Positions 11,811-23,716 are shown, numbered from the stretch's first letter. The stretch: 64,000 nt of DNA from Arbacia lixula (GCA_963669155.1 OZ022585.1:13699229-13763228); one strand, 5' to 3'. Program-made: numbers and translations. Notes: generated by a model not told the origin, from the letters alone.

Positions 11811-12926
11811 ATGGGACGGAAGATGAAATCATCGAACCTCTGCACAGAGACCAGTGGGAAGGGCTTACCTGAAGCTGAACGGTCAGGGAGACAACGCAGC
11901 CTGGTGAAAAGGGGTAAAAAGGTGAAACGCGCTAATGACTCTGGGAAACGAATCGATTTTGTTAGGAAGGGTTCCCTGCATCGCGGCAGCAGCGAGCTTC
12001 ATGAGAAGCCTGGCCAAGAGGTTGGTGAGAACGATGGCGTGAGGAGTGCTCGTGATGAGTTCTACCTAAAAGGAGCTGAGCCCGCCAGCAGCACCACTCA
12101 TCCAGGGGGCTGGCGTCTGTGCAGGAACTTTGCCATCCGACCACCGGTGTCTCTGCCATTCCTGACGGGCTGCATCATCGGGGACTCCGTTTTGATCAGA
12201 GACCTCTGGGCGGAGGAGCTGTTCCTAACAAATCTGACAAGTGGCCTGACTGAGCAGGTGTACATCGACCAGCTGAAGGGCGACGTGTTTCACTGTGCTC
12301 TCCTCGACAGTGACCGCATGGTATACTGCGACTCCAAGTCAGGTCTCGTCCATATCTGCACGACTTCCGGTGATCATGTAAAGACCATCGCCATCACGCA
12401 CCGGCCGTCCACTCACATGTACCACGTGACTGTCGATAGGAAAGGTCGCGTCATATACGGGGTCCGCGACGGGAAGATCTTCATCATCGACCCCCACGAT
12501 GGGAAAATTCTCTCCTCCTTCAGCGTCGACCGCAAGATCGAGTCTATCACTGTGACGTCTTCTGGCCTGATCCTCATCAAGTCCGGTATCGCTAAATTCA
12601 ACGTCATCGAGGATGGCCTTATCGTGCAGTCCTTGTCGTACCCAGACTGGTCGTGGGCAGCGTGCGTAGCGCACCCCACTGAAGATATCATCTACATGGC
12701 GTACACCACGCGAGATGACGCAGGCCGGAGACGAGTGAGGGCGCTGCACCCTAAGTCTGCAGATGTGCTAGAGGAAGGCACGTTAGTGCTGCAAGAATCA
12801 CCGCACCCAGTCCTCCAGCCGTCTATGATCATTACAAAGGATGGAAATATCGTGTTGTGTGATAATGGAAAGGTGTTGTTGCTGGAGAAAAGTGAAGATC
12901 AAGTAAAGCAAGGAGAATATAAATGA
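11811..12926 (+). CDS. Probable beta-propeller (NHL/TRIM-C-terminus-like) protein, 371 codons
   Basis: This is the only ORF here that looks like a host gene. It is clearly GC-richer than its AT-rich flanks and is free of low complexity. Residues 1 to about 110 are basic and probably disordered (KRGKKVKRAN near 33-42). From about 117 to 365 the sequence alternates short hydrophobic strands with D/G turns, for example GKIFIIDPHDGKILSSF and IESITVTSSGLILIKSG, and then IIYMAYTT. This is the repeating-blade pattern of a beta-propeller such as the NHL-type C-terminus of TRIM proteins. No RING or B-box zinc motif is present, so the protein may be a terminal exon of a longer gene or a truncated copy. 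The start is the first ATG, nine bases after an in-frame TGA, but an exon could begin at AG 11804 or 11810. The family call is inference from fold pattern. A TRIM-like, teneurin-like or novel secreted/cytosolic propeller would all fit. No signal peptide or membrane span is seen. Confidence 0.65.
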   Translation: MGRKMKSSNLCTETSGKGLPEAERSGRQRSLVKRGKKVKRANDSGKRIDFVRKGSLHRGSSELHEKPGQEVGENDGVRSARDEFYLKGAEPASSTTHPGGWRLCRNFAIRPPVSLPFLTGCIIGDSVLIRDLWAEELFLTNLTSGLTEQVYIDQLKGDVFHCALLDSDRMVYCDSKSGLVHICTTSGDHVKTIAITHRPSTHMYHVTVDRKGRVIYGVRDGKIFIIDPHDGKILSSFSVDRKIESITVTSSGLILIKSGIAKFNVIEDGLIVQSLSYPDWSWAACVAHPTEDIIYMAYTTRDDAGRRRVRALHPKSADVLEEGTLVLQESPHPVLQPSMIITKDGNIVLCDNGKVLLLEKSEDQVKQGEYK

Positions 12927-13530
12927 GCAACGTGAATTTCAGCCAAGCTATGTACACCTTTTACTTTTGCCAGGATGAACCTCAATGAATTGTTTTACAT
13001 ATAAGGGTCTAAGATGTCAAGACATGCTCCCAATAGGATATTATTCTGCTGCAGCTGTACATTTATTTCCATTTGAAATATCTAGAATGTATTGATATCC
13101 AAGCTTTCAAGTGTTGCATCGTATTAATGAGCTGCCCGGATATTTTCAATGTTTTTATATTCTGTTTAAACGTTCCACAGTTGGAGCACACACATGATCA
13201 TCGTAATGCAAACATAATGTGTTGAAAACAACGTAACATGTCCAAGTGTGGCTGACGATCGAAGCACGTCCCAAACCAATCAGCGTATGTTTAGGAACAA
13301 CACCCAAGATTTCGCTCGATATTTGACCTACTTATGCAGGAAGAAACGGGGGAGGAAAAGAGACAAGAAAAACAAATTTGACGCCATCAGAAAAAGGATA
13401 AAAACCGAGGCGAGCTCATCAGTTTAGCGATAATCACAATTCTCAAATGTAATCAGTACTCCAGCATTACTTTTCAGCAGTTTCGTTAAAACTGCTATCT
13501 ATTTCGGTAAACAGAGATACACGAGAGAAA
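12927..13530. other. 3' flank of the beta-propeller ORF
   Basis: AT-rich. No repeat was recognised and no canonical AATAAA was noticed close to the stop, so the 3' end of any transcript is unknown. Confidence 0.35.
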
Positions 13531-13955
13531 TTTCAAGTGGTCTCTCCCCACTCTCTCTCTCCCTCTTCCTTTTTACATACAAATGTATGTCATCTGTTTC
13601 AGTCTCTCTCTCTCTCTCTCTTTCTATTACGCTATTTATTTCACTGTTTTCTTCTCTCTCGCTTTCACCATTCTCCCTTTTATGTATATAGCTATCCCTC
13701 TCCTTCTATTTCTCAACTTTCTCTTCTTTCTGTCTAACCCCATGCTCTTCTTTTCCCTCCCGGGCTTCTCTCTATTTCTTTTTCCTTTTCTTTCTCCCTC
13801 CTCTTGTCTCCCTCTATCAGTCAATGTCCTTACTTTGTTTATATCTCAATCCACACACTTTTCTATTTGTTTTATCTCTCTTTATCTATATCTTACTGCA
13901 CCCTCTGACCCTTTTTTTAAATCTATTGTTCCTCTATTTTATTCTCCTTACCCCA

Positions 13956-13992
<37 letters not shown>

Positions 13993-14016
13993 ACCCTCTC
14001 TCTCACTCTTTCTCTC

Positions 14017-14070
<54 letters not shown>
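13531..14070. repeat. CT-rich polypyrimidine tract, densest at 13960-14070
   Basis: More than 500 bases of strongly pyrimidine-biased plus strand culminate in about 110 bases of nearly pure CT dinucleotides. It yields several spurious Leu/Ser-rich frames. Confidence 0.9.
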
Positions 14071-14072
<2 letters not shown>

Positions 14073-15702
14073 CCCTGTCGCTCCCTCCCTCCTGCGCGAG
14101 TCCTTCCCGGCCGCCTGCAGCGATCTGCCTGTCCTGCTCCAAGAAGCTGTGACTCCAGTTGCGGCGTAATAAAATTACATCCTGATTTCTTGGCGAGTAA
14201 TTGGGTTTCTGCGAGGAAAAGTGTTGATGCAGGCTCCACACATTACAGCATCATCGATTCCTATCGGAGTCTTCACCTCCACCATCCACCTCTACTTGGT
14301 TAGAACTGTGTGGTGACGGAGGGAATTGCTGAAACTCATTCCGTCTACGTAAGATCGCATTTACCTGAAGAATACTAGCTGTTTTGTGACAAGATGCACT
14401 ATATGGTGAACACGATTTTGAATGTATTTAGATAAAAATGATGTCGTAATGGTACAATACATTATTGCTGCGTTATGTCTTTTATGCAGTGAAGTTGAAA
14501 CAGGAAACCTTCGCATCGCTTGTTAAAAACATGTTTTATTGCGTTGGTGTGAATTGATAGGGCTGATTCTGTTCGTTGCAATTGGTCGTGATGTACTTGC
14601 TGACCTTGAAAAGACGAACGTGCGCAGGAAGTTCGCTGCCACACTTACACTGTAGGTGATTGGCCATACTACTACATGTAACAGCTTATGGATCATGGGA
14701 TGTTTGCTCTCGATACACACGTGCGCACATGTGAAAGTTCTCAATAAATTATGAGCTCTGACTTATCAAACATTGGAACACTGAGAATGGGATATTATCA
14801 TGAGCATTGTTGAGAAGAGTCTACATGCGTTTCATTCTGTAAACTTTTCCATTGCATTCTTTGAAAAAGGGCTTACCTCGTAATCAATCAGAATTTCAAA
14901 TGTTGATGCGTTAAATCATTTTATAGTGATGTACACTGATGCAGTAAATGTGATAAAATGCAAACAACTTAAAGGAGGTTATCGATTTCTAATTTTTGCC
15001 TAAAGTCCTTTGAATGATTCACTGTATTTTTGCTCACATCTGACGTCATATGTGCGTTAATGATGTTCCTATCAAGAATGTTTGTGTCGATGTATTCCGA
15101 CCATCCTAGGCAACACTCTCTCATTTGATAATCGTTGTTTTTACTTGTTTTCTACGTACAATGCAGTAGTAAAAAGATTGGTCAATTCGTTAGAAATATA
15201 TACGGATAAATCACGGACTTAAACCTGCATCTTCTGCTTGCCGGGCAGCGAGAATATGGTCTCTGCGTATAACAGAGAAGCATTGAACCATGAAAACAAA
15301 TGCATATACACTCTAGTTATGATATGTAATGTGAACGATATATGCTGTGATATATCAAACACTATATTCGGAGAGCAGAAACGGTCACTATGATAATACA
15401 CGTTACTTCGTAGGATCAGCCTCTCAACGAAAACGGTATTCTCGTCAAGACTGGCTGTTTTAGGTTAAATGATCGAACAGCTGCAGATGTTGAACTAATT
15501 GTGATCAGATTAATAACCATCTGCGTAGAATATGATATTCAGGAAAACAACAAAAGACAATTCAAATTTGGAAATAGTAAAATGTTAAACTTGGGCATTA
15601 CATAAACAGGTACACGCACAGCAGACAGGTGATCAATCATTGCAGGTAAGCGCTGAATCTTTTCCTCAAATACGAACTACAGGTTATTGATGCCTGACAC
15701 TA
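14071..15702. other. Unannotated intergenic DNA
   Basis: No gene or clear repeat was recognised. Short ORFs (60-73 codons) are random in composition. Confidence 0.4.
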
Positions 15703-15997
15703 TTAAAGGGAAAGTCCACCTCGTGGTTCAGTTGGTTTTTAGTAAAAACAGAAGCAAGAAAGAAATTTATTTGTGATGGTTTGATGAAAATCCATCAAAA
15801 GATATTAAAGTTACGATATTATCTAGTTTTGATTTTGTGACGTCAGGTGAGAGATGTTTCTCCATGTTGCGTACTAACTTTATTTGTATTATTTAACCTG
15901 TGCATTTGATATATCATTAGACAAATTTATATAATCCGTTCATGTTTATGCTGTTATCACTACCAAATCAACTCCAGTGTAGACTTTCCCTTTAAGG
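15703..15997. mobile_element. Fold-back MITE, AAAGGGAAAGT family
   Basis: The ends are TTAAAGGGAAAGTCCAC and GTAGACTTTCCCTTTAA, a near-perfect terminal inverted repeat. The interior contains GATGAAAATCCATCAAAAGA and GTGACGTCAGGTGAGAGATG, which are shared with the copies at 16691, 16896 and 31946. No ORF. Confidence 0.85.
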
Positions 15998-16690
15998 TAT
16001 AAAGGTGTTTTCATGCCAAAGAGGAATTATGCAAAGTAATTTTTACAGTGCATTACACATACATAGACAGTTCTGTACGATGTTAAAGAAGAGAAGCTAA
16101 ATATGTAAGGTTGAAAATGCCGGTCTCTCAACGTATTCGGAGTGTACTCGTTTACCGATGATATTTCTAAAGCCCACAACTGTTGTGGATCTACCAGATT
16201 GAATTGCAGGTGCACTGTAATCTTCATAATTATCCTACCTGATCCCTCATTTTTTGTATAAATAATGATTTTAAAGTTTATCGCAATTTCAACAGCCTCA
16301 TTTTCGTAATCAACCAGTGACCATGGTTGTGTCTTCCTTTAACTATTTGTTGCCTCTTTGTTTAACTATTTTCCAGATAAGCTACAGTTCTATGAAAGAA
16401 GTGTGTATTACTTGTAATAAGAGTACATGTGGCATACAGAGAGTTAATTTACGGAGAAAATTGTAGGAATTGTGTGACAACAACCCTTTATACGCTCAAT
16501 CTAACACATCAGTTGTATTATTCCATGCATTTTGTTTGGTAAAATAAATGATCTACTGAAATAATGAGAAAGATATGTCGTCCACTCATCGGTGCTGTGA
16601 TGAGATAACGTATGACTGGCTCATTCAGGTAGTCAAGGTTCATTGGTTGATTTCCAGGCACAAACCTTCTTGAAGCAGTCAACGAATCTG
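15998..16690. other. Unannotated intergenic DNA
   Basis: No gene recognised. Confidence 0.4.
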
Positions 16691-16895
16691 AAAGGGGAAG
16701 TTCACCCTGAAATTATTTTGGTTTCAATAAAACGAGACAAATGAAAGAAACATATGAGTGAATGTTTGACGGAAATTGATCAAAGGAAAAGAAAGTTATT
16801 TGATTTTTAAGTTTAGATTTTGTGACGTCACGTGCGAGGTGCTCTCCCATATATTGTGTACAAAACCAAAATAATTTCAGGGTGAACTTTCCCTT
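16691..16895. mobile_element. Fold-back MITE, short copy
   Basis: The ends are AAAGGGGAAGTTCACCCTGA and TCAGGGTGAACTTTCCCTTT. The left-arm interior (GTGACGTCACGTGCGAGGTG) is present, but the right-arm interior is deleted. It abuts the next copy at a shared CCCTTTAAAGGG junction. Confidence 0.85.
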
Positions 16896-17394
16896 TAAAG
16901 GGAAATCCTACTCCGAAGCTAAGTTTGTTTTGTTAAAAGCAGAAAAATGAACGAAATATATTAGTATAGGTTTGCCAAAAATCCGTCAAAGGGTAAGAAA
17001 GTTATGATCTTTTGAAATCTTCTTTCTGTGACGTCACGTGCGAGGTGCTATCCCATAATACGTTGTGTGCTGTATAATTCCATAAATTGCTCTTGTTTAT
17101 GTTTTGATGAAGGAATACATCTTTTCATAGAGGTATGTGTGTAAAAATAAGTGTCTAATGATATATTAAAATGCACAGTTAAAATGATGCACATCCTTTC
17201 GGGAAAATCGACATTAAACAAAAATGTGTGCAAAACATAATGTGAGATAATGTCGAACGTGACGTCACAAAATAACAACTTTAACAAATCGCAACTTTCT
17301 TATCCTTTGACTGAATTTTGTCAAACCTTCACTAAAATGTTTTTGCTTTTTATCTAAGCCAACTTAAATTCAGGGTTGGCTTCCTTTTTAGCCC
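16896..17394. mobile_element. Fold-back MITE, longer copy
   Basis: It starts AAAGGGAAATCCTACTCCGA and ends AGGGTTGGCTTCCTTTTTAG. The two arms fold back on each other: CGTCAAAGGGTAAGAAAGTT pairs with AACTTTCTTATCCTTTGACT. Both arms carry TGACGTCAC (about 17030 and 17260). Confidence 0.8.
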
Positions 17395-17567
17395 TTTTGT
17401 CCTGTACAAAATGTTGTTGCATGTTTCGGCTTTTCGTGTACCAATGGTTATTGGATTTCCTCACAATACTATAATTGGAAATTGACTTTGAGCTAAATCA
17501 AATTGATCGCTAGATTTCTATTAGATTCTGGCTAGCGGCTCTTGTAGCCCAGAGACCTAGATCAATG

Positions 17568-18291
17568 CAGAGATGTGTTGGGAAGGAGAAGCAACTCGAC
17601 CATAACATATTCAAACACCTGTATGGATGCTAAGGCGTGCTAATGAATTTCCAAAGCATTCCACGATCACTACAATGCTTTGATGTCCCATGCGCAGCAC
17701 GGACATTTAGCTGCTGAAAACTTGAAAAGAAGTATAATTAATTCCCTGTTTTGTCTTTCGAAGCTGTGTTTCTTATCACACTTTTTTTTGTAATTTTCAA
17801 GAAAGCTAAGGGCAAAACCACTAAAGGTCCTGTACTCGGTTTTCTTCTAAATAGTTGTTGAATGATGCACAAACCGAGATATAAGACCGTATTCTTACTT
17901 AGACGATTAACAAATTTCTTCACTTTCCGGATTTTTCCGGAAATGTGTGATTCAATCATGATAAGAATTATATCTAAGTATTTTCATTAACATAGTTTTT
18001 GTGATTTGCGTGCAGGTGAGATAATTTACTAGAAAAGAAAAACTGTTAATTTTTTGTTCGTGATATCTCTTTTCTCCACAAAAGTATTGATGCAATCCAA
18101 CAGAACTGGACAAGCGAAATAAAGACTCTACATTTCTTTTGTTCTCTCTGAGAAACCGTTGCTACGCAATCCTGTTCGTTATTGTTAAAACACTTGAAAA
18201 GCACATGTTGAGACCATAAAATTTTTCGGCGGTGCCACGCATAGGTTCAAAGAAAGAAAGTTGCTTCATATCCTTCCATAACACATCCCTG
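17568..18291 (-). mobile_element. CAGGGATGTG-ended DNA element, copy 1
   Basis: A 724-bp element with inverted ends CAGAGATGTGTTGGGAAGGA and (other end, reversed) CAGGGATGTGTTATGGAAGG. It is flanked by ATCAATG (17561-17567) and ACCAATG (18292-18298), a 7-bp target duplication with one mismatch. Copies 2 and 3 are at 26699 and 60316 in the opposite orientation. The interior holds a 73-codon frame on the minus strand (17738-17959) that is also visible in the other copies. Substitutions between copies fall at all codon positions, so it is probably not translated. Confidence 0.85.
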
Positions 18292-18390
18292 ACCAATGTA
18301 AATGGTAACACCGCATCACGACCGTCCGCTCCGCAGTGATGCGAGCGGAACTCTGCTATTAGGTGCGCATTGTCCGGTACAACACGGTAT

Positions 18391-18635
18391 GTAAATTATG
18401 ATCGGTACGAGGCGGGGTGCTTCAAATAAAAGCAAAGTTAGTTTGTCACTTTTCCTGAAATGTTTCGTGAAGGTTTTATCCTGAAATGTCATTATTAACA
18501 CGCTATACGAATATAGATTATGATCGGTACGACACAATGTGTTTCAAACATAAACAAGGATGGTTTGTCACTTTTCCTGGAAGGTATCATGAAGGTTTTA
18601 CTTTGAAATGTCATTATTATCTTTAGGCTATACAG
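18391..18635. repeat. Tandem duplication, unit about 122 bp
   Basis: ATTATGATCGGTACGA...TTTGTCACTTTTCCTG...GTGAAGGTTTTA...GAAATGTCATTATTA occurs twice, at about 18397 and 18519, with moderate divergence. No gene. Confidence 0.8.
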
Positions 18636-18854
18636 CTGATCCATGAAGAGTTTTATTACTTTTGTAAAATGGAGACACTTCTGACTATATTGCTGTCATC
18701 ATAAATATGCTATCAAATTACATGCAATTAGGTGTGCGAGATATGAACACATCCATGTGTAATGTGATTGTTATCATTCGCATTTACAATATCTGAATAA
18801 ACCACCATCACTTCAATTAGGCTACGTCTGTCTGAAAGAGATCGAGTCGTAATA

Positions 18855-19363
18855 CGGCCGTATGGCAAGCCGTTTTAACATTTATTCCTATTTCTTGATA
18901 TCACGAATTCGATTTCTTGATATCAAGAATTGCCATTGCTTTACTACACAAAACCATTTCTTGATATCAAGAATTCGAATTCTTGATATCAAGAAATCGA
19001 ATTCGTGATATCAAGAATTCGACTTCTTGATATCAAGAAATGGTTTTGTGTAGTAAAGCAATGGCAATTCTTGATATCAAGAAATGGAATTTCTAATATC
19101 AAGAAATCGAAATCTTGGTATCAAGAATTCGACTTCTTGATATCAAGAATTTAATTTCTTGATATCAAGAATTTCGAATTGTTGATATCAAGAAATGGTT
19201 TTGTGTGGTAAAGCAATGGCAATTCTTGATATCAAAAAATCGAATTCTTGATATCAAGAAATCAAATTCTTGATATCAAGAAGTCGAATTCTTGATATCA
19301 AGAAATCGAATTCGTGATATCAAGAAATAGGAATAAATGTTAAAACGGCTTGCCATACGGCCG
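18855..19363. mobile_element. Inverted-repeat element built from a 16-bp palindrome array
   Basis: A 509-bp element with about 70-bp inverted ends (CGGCCGTATGGCAAGCCGTT at the left, its complement at the right). The body holds 17 exact or near-exact copies of TTCTTGATATCAAGAA, mostly spaced 22 bases apart. It is broken by one forward and two reversed copies of a spacer, GCCATTGCTTTACTACACAA. Many copies are joined by GAATTCGA-type linkers that are themselves palindromic, so the element is self-complementary at several scales. No target duplication was recognised. No ORF. Confidence 0.9.
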
Positions 19364-20200
19364 GACGTGTGTGGCTTGGATTAATGAACCCCGATCACAG
19401 TAACCCACTAACCCCGTCAATAACGCGTTCCGGTAGAATTGGGTCGGCGGTCGTGAGTCGTCGAGTCCTTGGTATTGTGGGGTTAATGACAGTGAAAGAT
19501 GCGCATTAGAGGATATCAGTCGTCAAATTACGCAGAAATCATACAAGAGAGAGTTGGAATGAATGTGATAAAAGGATCCAAATACAGAGACAAGATCAGG
19601 GATAAGATGGATAGATTAATGGAATGCCAATAACCATGATAACAAGCTTCTATTTGAACCAAGTCTAGCCTCGGCAATGTGAACACGGAGAGTGTATTGT
19701 GAATGTGTGCGTGGAACATGTGGAAGGAGACGAACACGTTTATTGGAAGTATGCACATCATAAAATGCAAGACTTCGAACGGGTTCAGTAACACTGTTCA
19801 ATACGTGAGGAATATAAACCAATAAACTAATCAAATCAAATCTTTCAAATTATACAAACAAGGCACGGAGTATCATACAAGACATTCCGAGTGAGCGCTC
19901 GATTGTTTACACAATCTAGCCAGACAGATACTAGCTTGTTTTTCCCTTCCCCGTCGCCATTTCTCAATTTAACAACAATGAGCTGTGGTGGTTTTTGCCT
20001 TGACATTTTATTAACGCAATTTCTCACGTTCTAATAACATTATATTTATGTGGATCCATATTGTCCTCGATCGACATTGTTTTGTATAGGAGGAGCACCG
20101 CACACAAACATACTCACGGTCATGAATGTAATTTTCGGTAGCACTTGGAACGTTTCATTTAAGAATATTATACGTGAGTTTAACATCGCCCGATGAACAT
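19364..20200. other. Unannotated intergenic DNA
   Basis: No gene recognised. Short frames only. Confidence 0.4.
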
Positions 20201-20206
20201 CAACAG

Positions 20207-20742
20207 TTTGCTCCTCCTCCTCCTCCTGCTCCTCCTCTTCCTCCTCCTCTTTTTGCCTTTCTTCACCTGCTTCGCCATTGGCCTTCTCTTTCTTCTTTCA
20301 GCACCATCATCATCATCATCTTCCTCCTTATCTTCATCATCATCATCACCATCACCATTATTTTCTTTATCACCGTCATCATAATAATCATAATCAAAAT
20401 CATTATCTTCTTCTTCTTCCGGCACCTCCTTGTCCTTATAATCGCCCTCCTCCTCCTCCTCCTCCTCCTCCTCCTCCTCCTCCTCCTCCTCCTCCTCCTC
20501 CCCCTCCTCTTCCTTTTCCTCCTCCTTTTCCTCCTCCTCCTCCTCCTCCTCCTCCTCCTCCTCCTCCTCCTCCTCCTCCTCCTTTTCCTCCTTTTCCTCC
20601 TCCTCCTCCTCCTCCTCCTCCTCCTCCTCCTCCTCCTCCTCCTCCTCCTCCTCCTCCTCCTCCTCCTCCTCCTCCTCCTCCTCCTCCTCCTCCTCCTCCT
20701 CCTCCTCTCCCTCCTCCTCCTCCTCCTCTTCCTCCACTACCA
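20207..20742. repeat. (CTC)n / CT-rich triplet tract
   Basis: CTC/TCC triplets dominate, with a nearly pure core at about 20445-20705 and (CAT)n-like DNA at 20299-20400. All six frames are low complexity (Leu, Pro, Ser, Glu, Gly runs). None should be called a gene. Confidence 0.95.
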
Positions 20743-21979
20743 CCTCGATCGTTCTCCACCTGCTCCCTTTTGATCCTCTCCCTGCTCCTCATCTTCTCAT
20801 CCTTCTCCTCTACGACCCTCGTATTCCTCATCCTCATCCTCAGCGTCATCTCCTCCTTTACATCAAGTTTTCGTCTCCCCCCCACCCCCCCAACCCTCCC
20901 CCCTTCCACCCTCATTTTGATCCCGCCCTCTGTCGAGCCGATTGTTTCTCGTGATCGTGCAGCTGTTCTCCATGCAAATAATCCTCCGTGACCATGGCGA
21001 CGCCCAGCTCCATCATCCGTCTGCCTGTCTTGAGACATCATCCAGGCAGCCAAGTGACATCGTGGGATGGGGAGAAAAATCCTTGTTCGGCATCGAACGG
21101 AAGGATTCTTCTATGAATTCACGATAAAAAAAGGAGAGACACGCAAATGAAATCATGATTATGTTGATATGCAATTTGCTGAGAGGGAAGTGATACCATG
21201 AGTGTGGTTCGGGGAAAGCGATAAGAGCGGGTTTGGGTGGGAGAGGGGAGGTGGGTTGGCGGTTAGGGGTTAGGGGTATTTGATGGGCTGGGGGTAATAT
21301 TTACTGCGCACTCTGGAAAAAAGGTTCTCCATGGTCAGTCTCGCATTACCGGAGCATGAAATGCACTGTATCAATATGAATTATTTTGAGGTTACTCCCG
21401 GTTGTTTCATATTTTAAACATACAGGTTTGCGATCTGGGTTAATTATTAGTGAGCCAGATAAACTGCTGGTGTATGGGAATTGTGGCAAAAGGGTGCATG
21501 TGGCACAAAAAGAGTTACAAGGTGGTGGGTCAGGACGAAGTGGCCTGTGTATTGAGGTTTATACATTTGGGGTTTCTGATTCATGAAATAGTGTGACGTC
21601 ATGATTTGCACCATACTACTCTCTCCCCTCTGTGGTATTGTGGTATTGGTATTATAATTGAATCTGGGACTGGTTGAATATAATGAAATCGAATTTCTCA
21701 ATTTACTCATTGGGCCATCTATGCAAACAAAAATGAATTCTAACAAAAATTATTGATGATAAGTTATTAACACAAAATCTACCTAAATACATTGATAAAT
21801 ATACTCCCCCCCCCCCCCCCAAATGGATGTATTTGTATGTGCTTTTATGTGTGTTTATCTATGAGCCTATTGCGCAGACGCACGACGATTGACTAGCCTC
21901 ACATTATTCATGTTATTGGACTATTAGATTTAGATTTGATGAAATACATTTCTTCATAAATTTCTTCACAAAATTAGAG
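20743..21979. other. Unannotated DNA with G-rich and C-run sites
   Basis: No gene recognised. A TTAGGGG-like stretch lies at 21258-21281 (GGCGGTTAGGGGTTAGGGGT) and a C-run of 15 at 21806-21820. Confidence 0.4.
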
Positions 21980-23210
21980 CAATTCTCCCTATCGCATATA
22001 GCAGCCCTCCGAATCTGAACGTGTGTGGCGCTCTAATTATTTTACCTTTAATTCTTGGGATACGAACTTCCGGTCCACGTACATCCCGTATGGCTAGTGG
22101 CCCATTCTCACCGCGGGGCCCTTAATCGACGCACTAGCAAAAATGCGTATTAGAACGAAATGGTAAGCGTATCACGCGTGAGACTATAGAATCTCCGTCG
22201 GCACAACAGTTTCTGTCAAGCTACGCAATTACGAGTCAAAAAATGCAAGTTTCATCTAATTATCGTCTTTTGAAATTTTAAGCTACAAAAAATCACATTA
22301 TTCGGTAAATGTCAAAATTATTTGCCGACCAGAAAATCCGTTTTCTCCGAAATTCCTGCCGCGCAACCGCACCACGATCGCTTCGGTAGCCGAGCGGAGA
22401 AGTCAGTTTGATCGTGATGCGCATGCCTTCGGCACTACATCATGCGCGTTCCGAGAAAATGCGATCGAAATGAAGACTCTCGTATTATTGCAGTCTCTTT
22501 TTTTCGGACCTCGTTCCATTTAACATCTAGGGTAGCCTTAAAGAAAATAGAATTCTTCTATCAATAGTCTACTTCAAACGTAAATCACATGAACAAGCAA
22601 ACTACAAATTTCTTTTTTTTTCTTTTTTATTCAAATCACCAAGTCACCATGAAATCGAACACATAATCGATCAAGAAAAGCCCTTTGACAATGCACGTAA
22701 ACGGTGCGGCGTTTAGGGGCCACTTTATCGTCGACAAATATTGACAGGCTCACAGTTTTGCACTGAAAATACAATTATTCGTAAATGTTTACTCAAAATG
22801 TCTCTGTAATATGATTTTGGAAATATACAGCATGAAAGTAAGTGTGATTTAGTGTAAGAGTATATCGAAATACGTATTTGTTTTCGTCTCAAATCGTAAG
22901 TGCGGCGAGAATGGCCCACCCATCATACAATAGGGACCACGGTTTCCCACTAATTTTATGAATTTTAACTCTAAAGCTAACCCTGACCCTTACCCTAACC
23001 CTAAACCTAATTCTATACCTAACCCTGACCATAACCTTAACCCGAGATAAATTGTTCACTGATTAATTCATCCAAAAAAAGCGATTTCTAGATCACTTTG
23101 CGCCGACAACAAACTCTTACCGGAAGTATATGTTCCAAGAGCAATCGATCAGATATCGGTATCGCGAGGTGATATCGCTGGATATCGGCTATATGCGATA
23201 GGGAGAATTG
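21980..23210. mobile_element. Inverted-repeat element with perfect 23-bp ends
   Basis: The left end CAATTCTCCCTATCGCATAT (21980-22002) recurs exactly inverted at 23188-23210. Inner segments also fold back: GCCCATTCTCACCGC near 22100 opposes GCGGCGAGAATGGCCC near 22900. The element is 1,231 bp with no long ORF, consistent with a non-autonomous DNA transposon. No clear target duplication was seen. Confidence 0.85.
22972..23048. repeat. Degenerate telomere-like (CCCTAA)n stretch
   Basis: About 12 diverged CCCTAA / CCCTGA / CCTTAA units, for example CCCTTACCCTAACCCTAAAC, lie inside the inverted-repeat element. The unit matches the TTAGGG-type telomere repeat of most animals, read on the C strand. 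Confidence 0.8.
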
Positions 23211-23251
23211 TTATGGAATCAAAAGATTGACACTTGACGTAATCCCATTCT

Positions 23252-23280
23252 CCCCCCCCCCCCCACACACACACACACAT
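23252..23280. repeat. C-run joined to (CA)n
   Basis: Thirteen C residues followed by CA dinucleotides. The same joint occurs at 60244-60289. Confidence 0.95.
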
Positions 23281-23716
23281 CCAAGTTGAGCATTTTCAAT
23301 GCGGACCTTCTTTCTAGAGGAGGCAGATGGGGAAGTTAGGGGAAGAAACAGCAGCAAGAAAGAGCACACCATGGACTGACTAATCTGTATTCACTACCCA
23401 GACAAAGAGAAGGCTACGTCTATAACTATACCCTGTCGATATCACCTGGTTGAACTTAACGTACCAGTTTGTAAAGACCAATAATTACAGAAGTACAATT
23501 AGCAATGTCGATACAAACACCGATATATGTAAGAGTACCGAGTAATAATATAAAAAAACAGTACCAATACATACACATCTTTTTTTTTTTTATGGATGTG
23601 AATAAATGAAATGAAATCTATATACATGAAACATCTACGAAGGACATGGCAAAGAAGAGAGAGGATGAGACCAAGAAAAATGGAAGAGGAAAACGAAGAT
23701 AGAGAAAAAAGGAGGA

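Noticed and set aside
18855..19363. CRISPR-like array
   Set aside because: The repeated unit is palindromic at 22-bp period with no unique spacers, lies within inverted ends, and the context is eukaryotic.
20174..21053. Several 190-240 codon frames on both strands
   Set aside because: Pure low complexity from (CTC)n: Leu, Pro, Glu or Gly runs in every frame.
22380..22470. tRNA-like A-box GTAGCCGAGCGG
   Set aside because: No matching B-box at the right distance and no acceptor stem. The stretch lies inside an inverted-repeat element and is itself partly palindromic.
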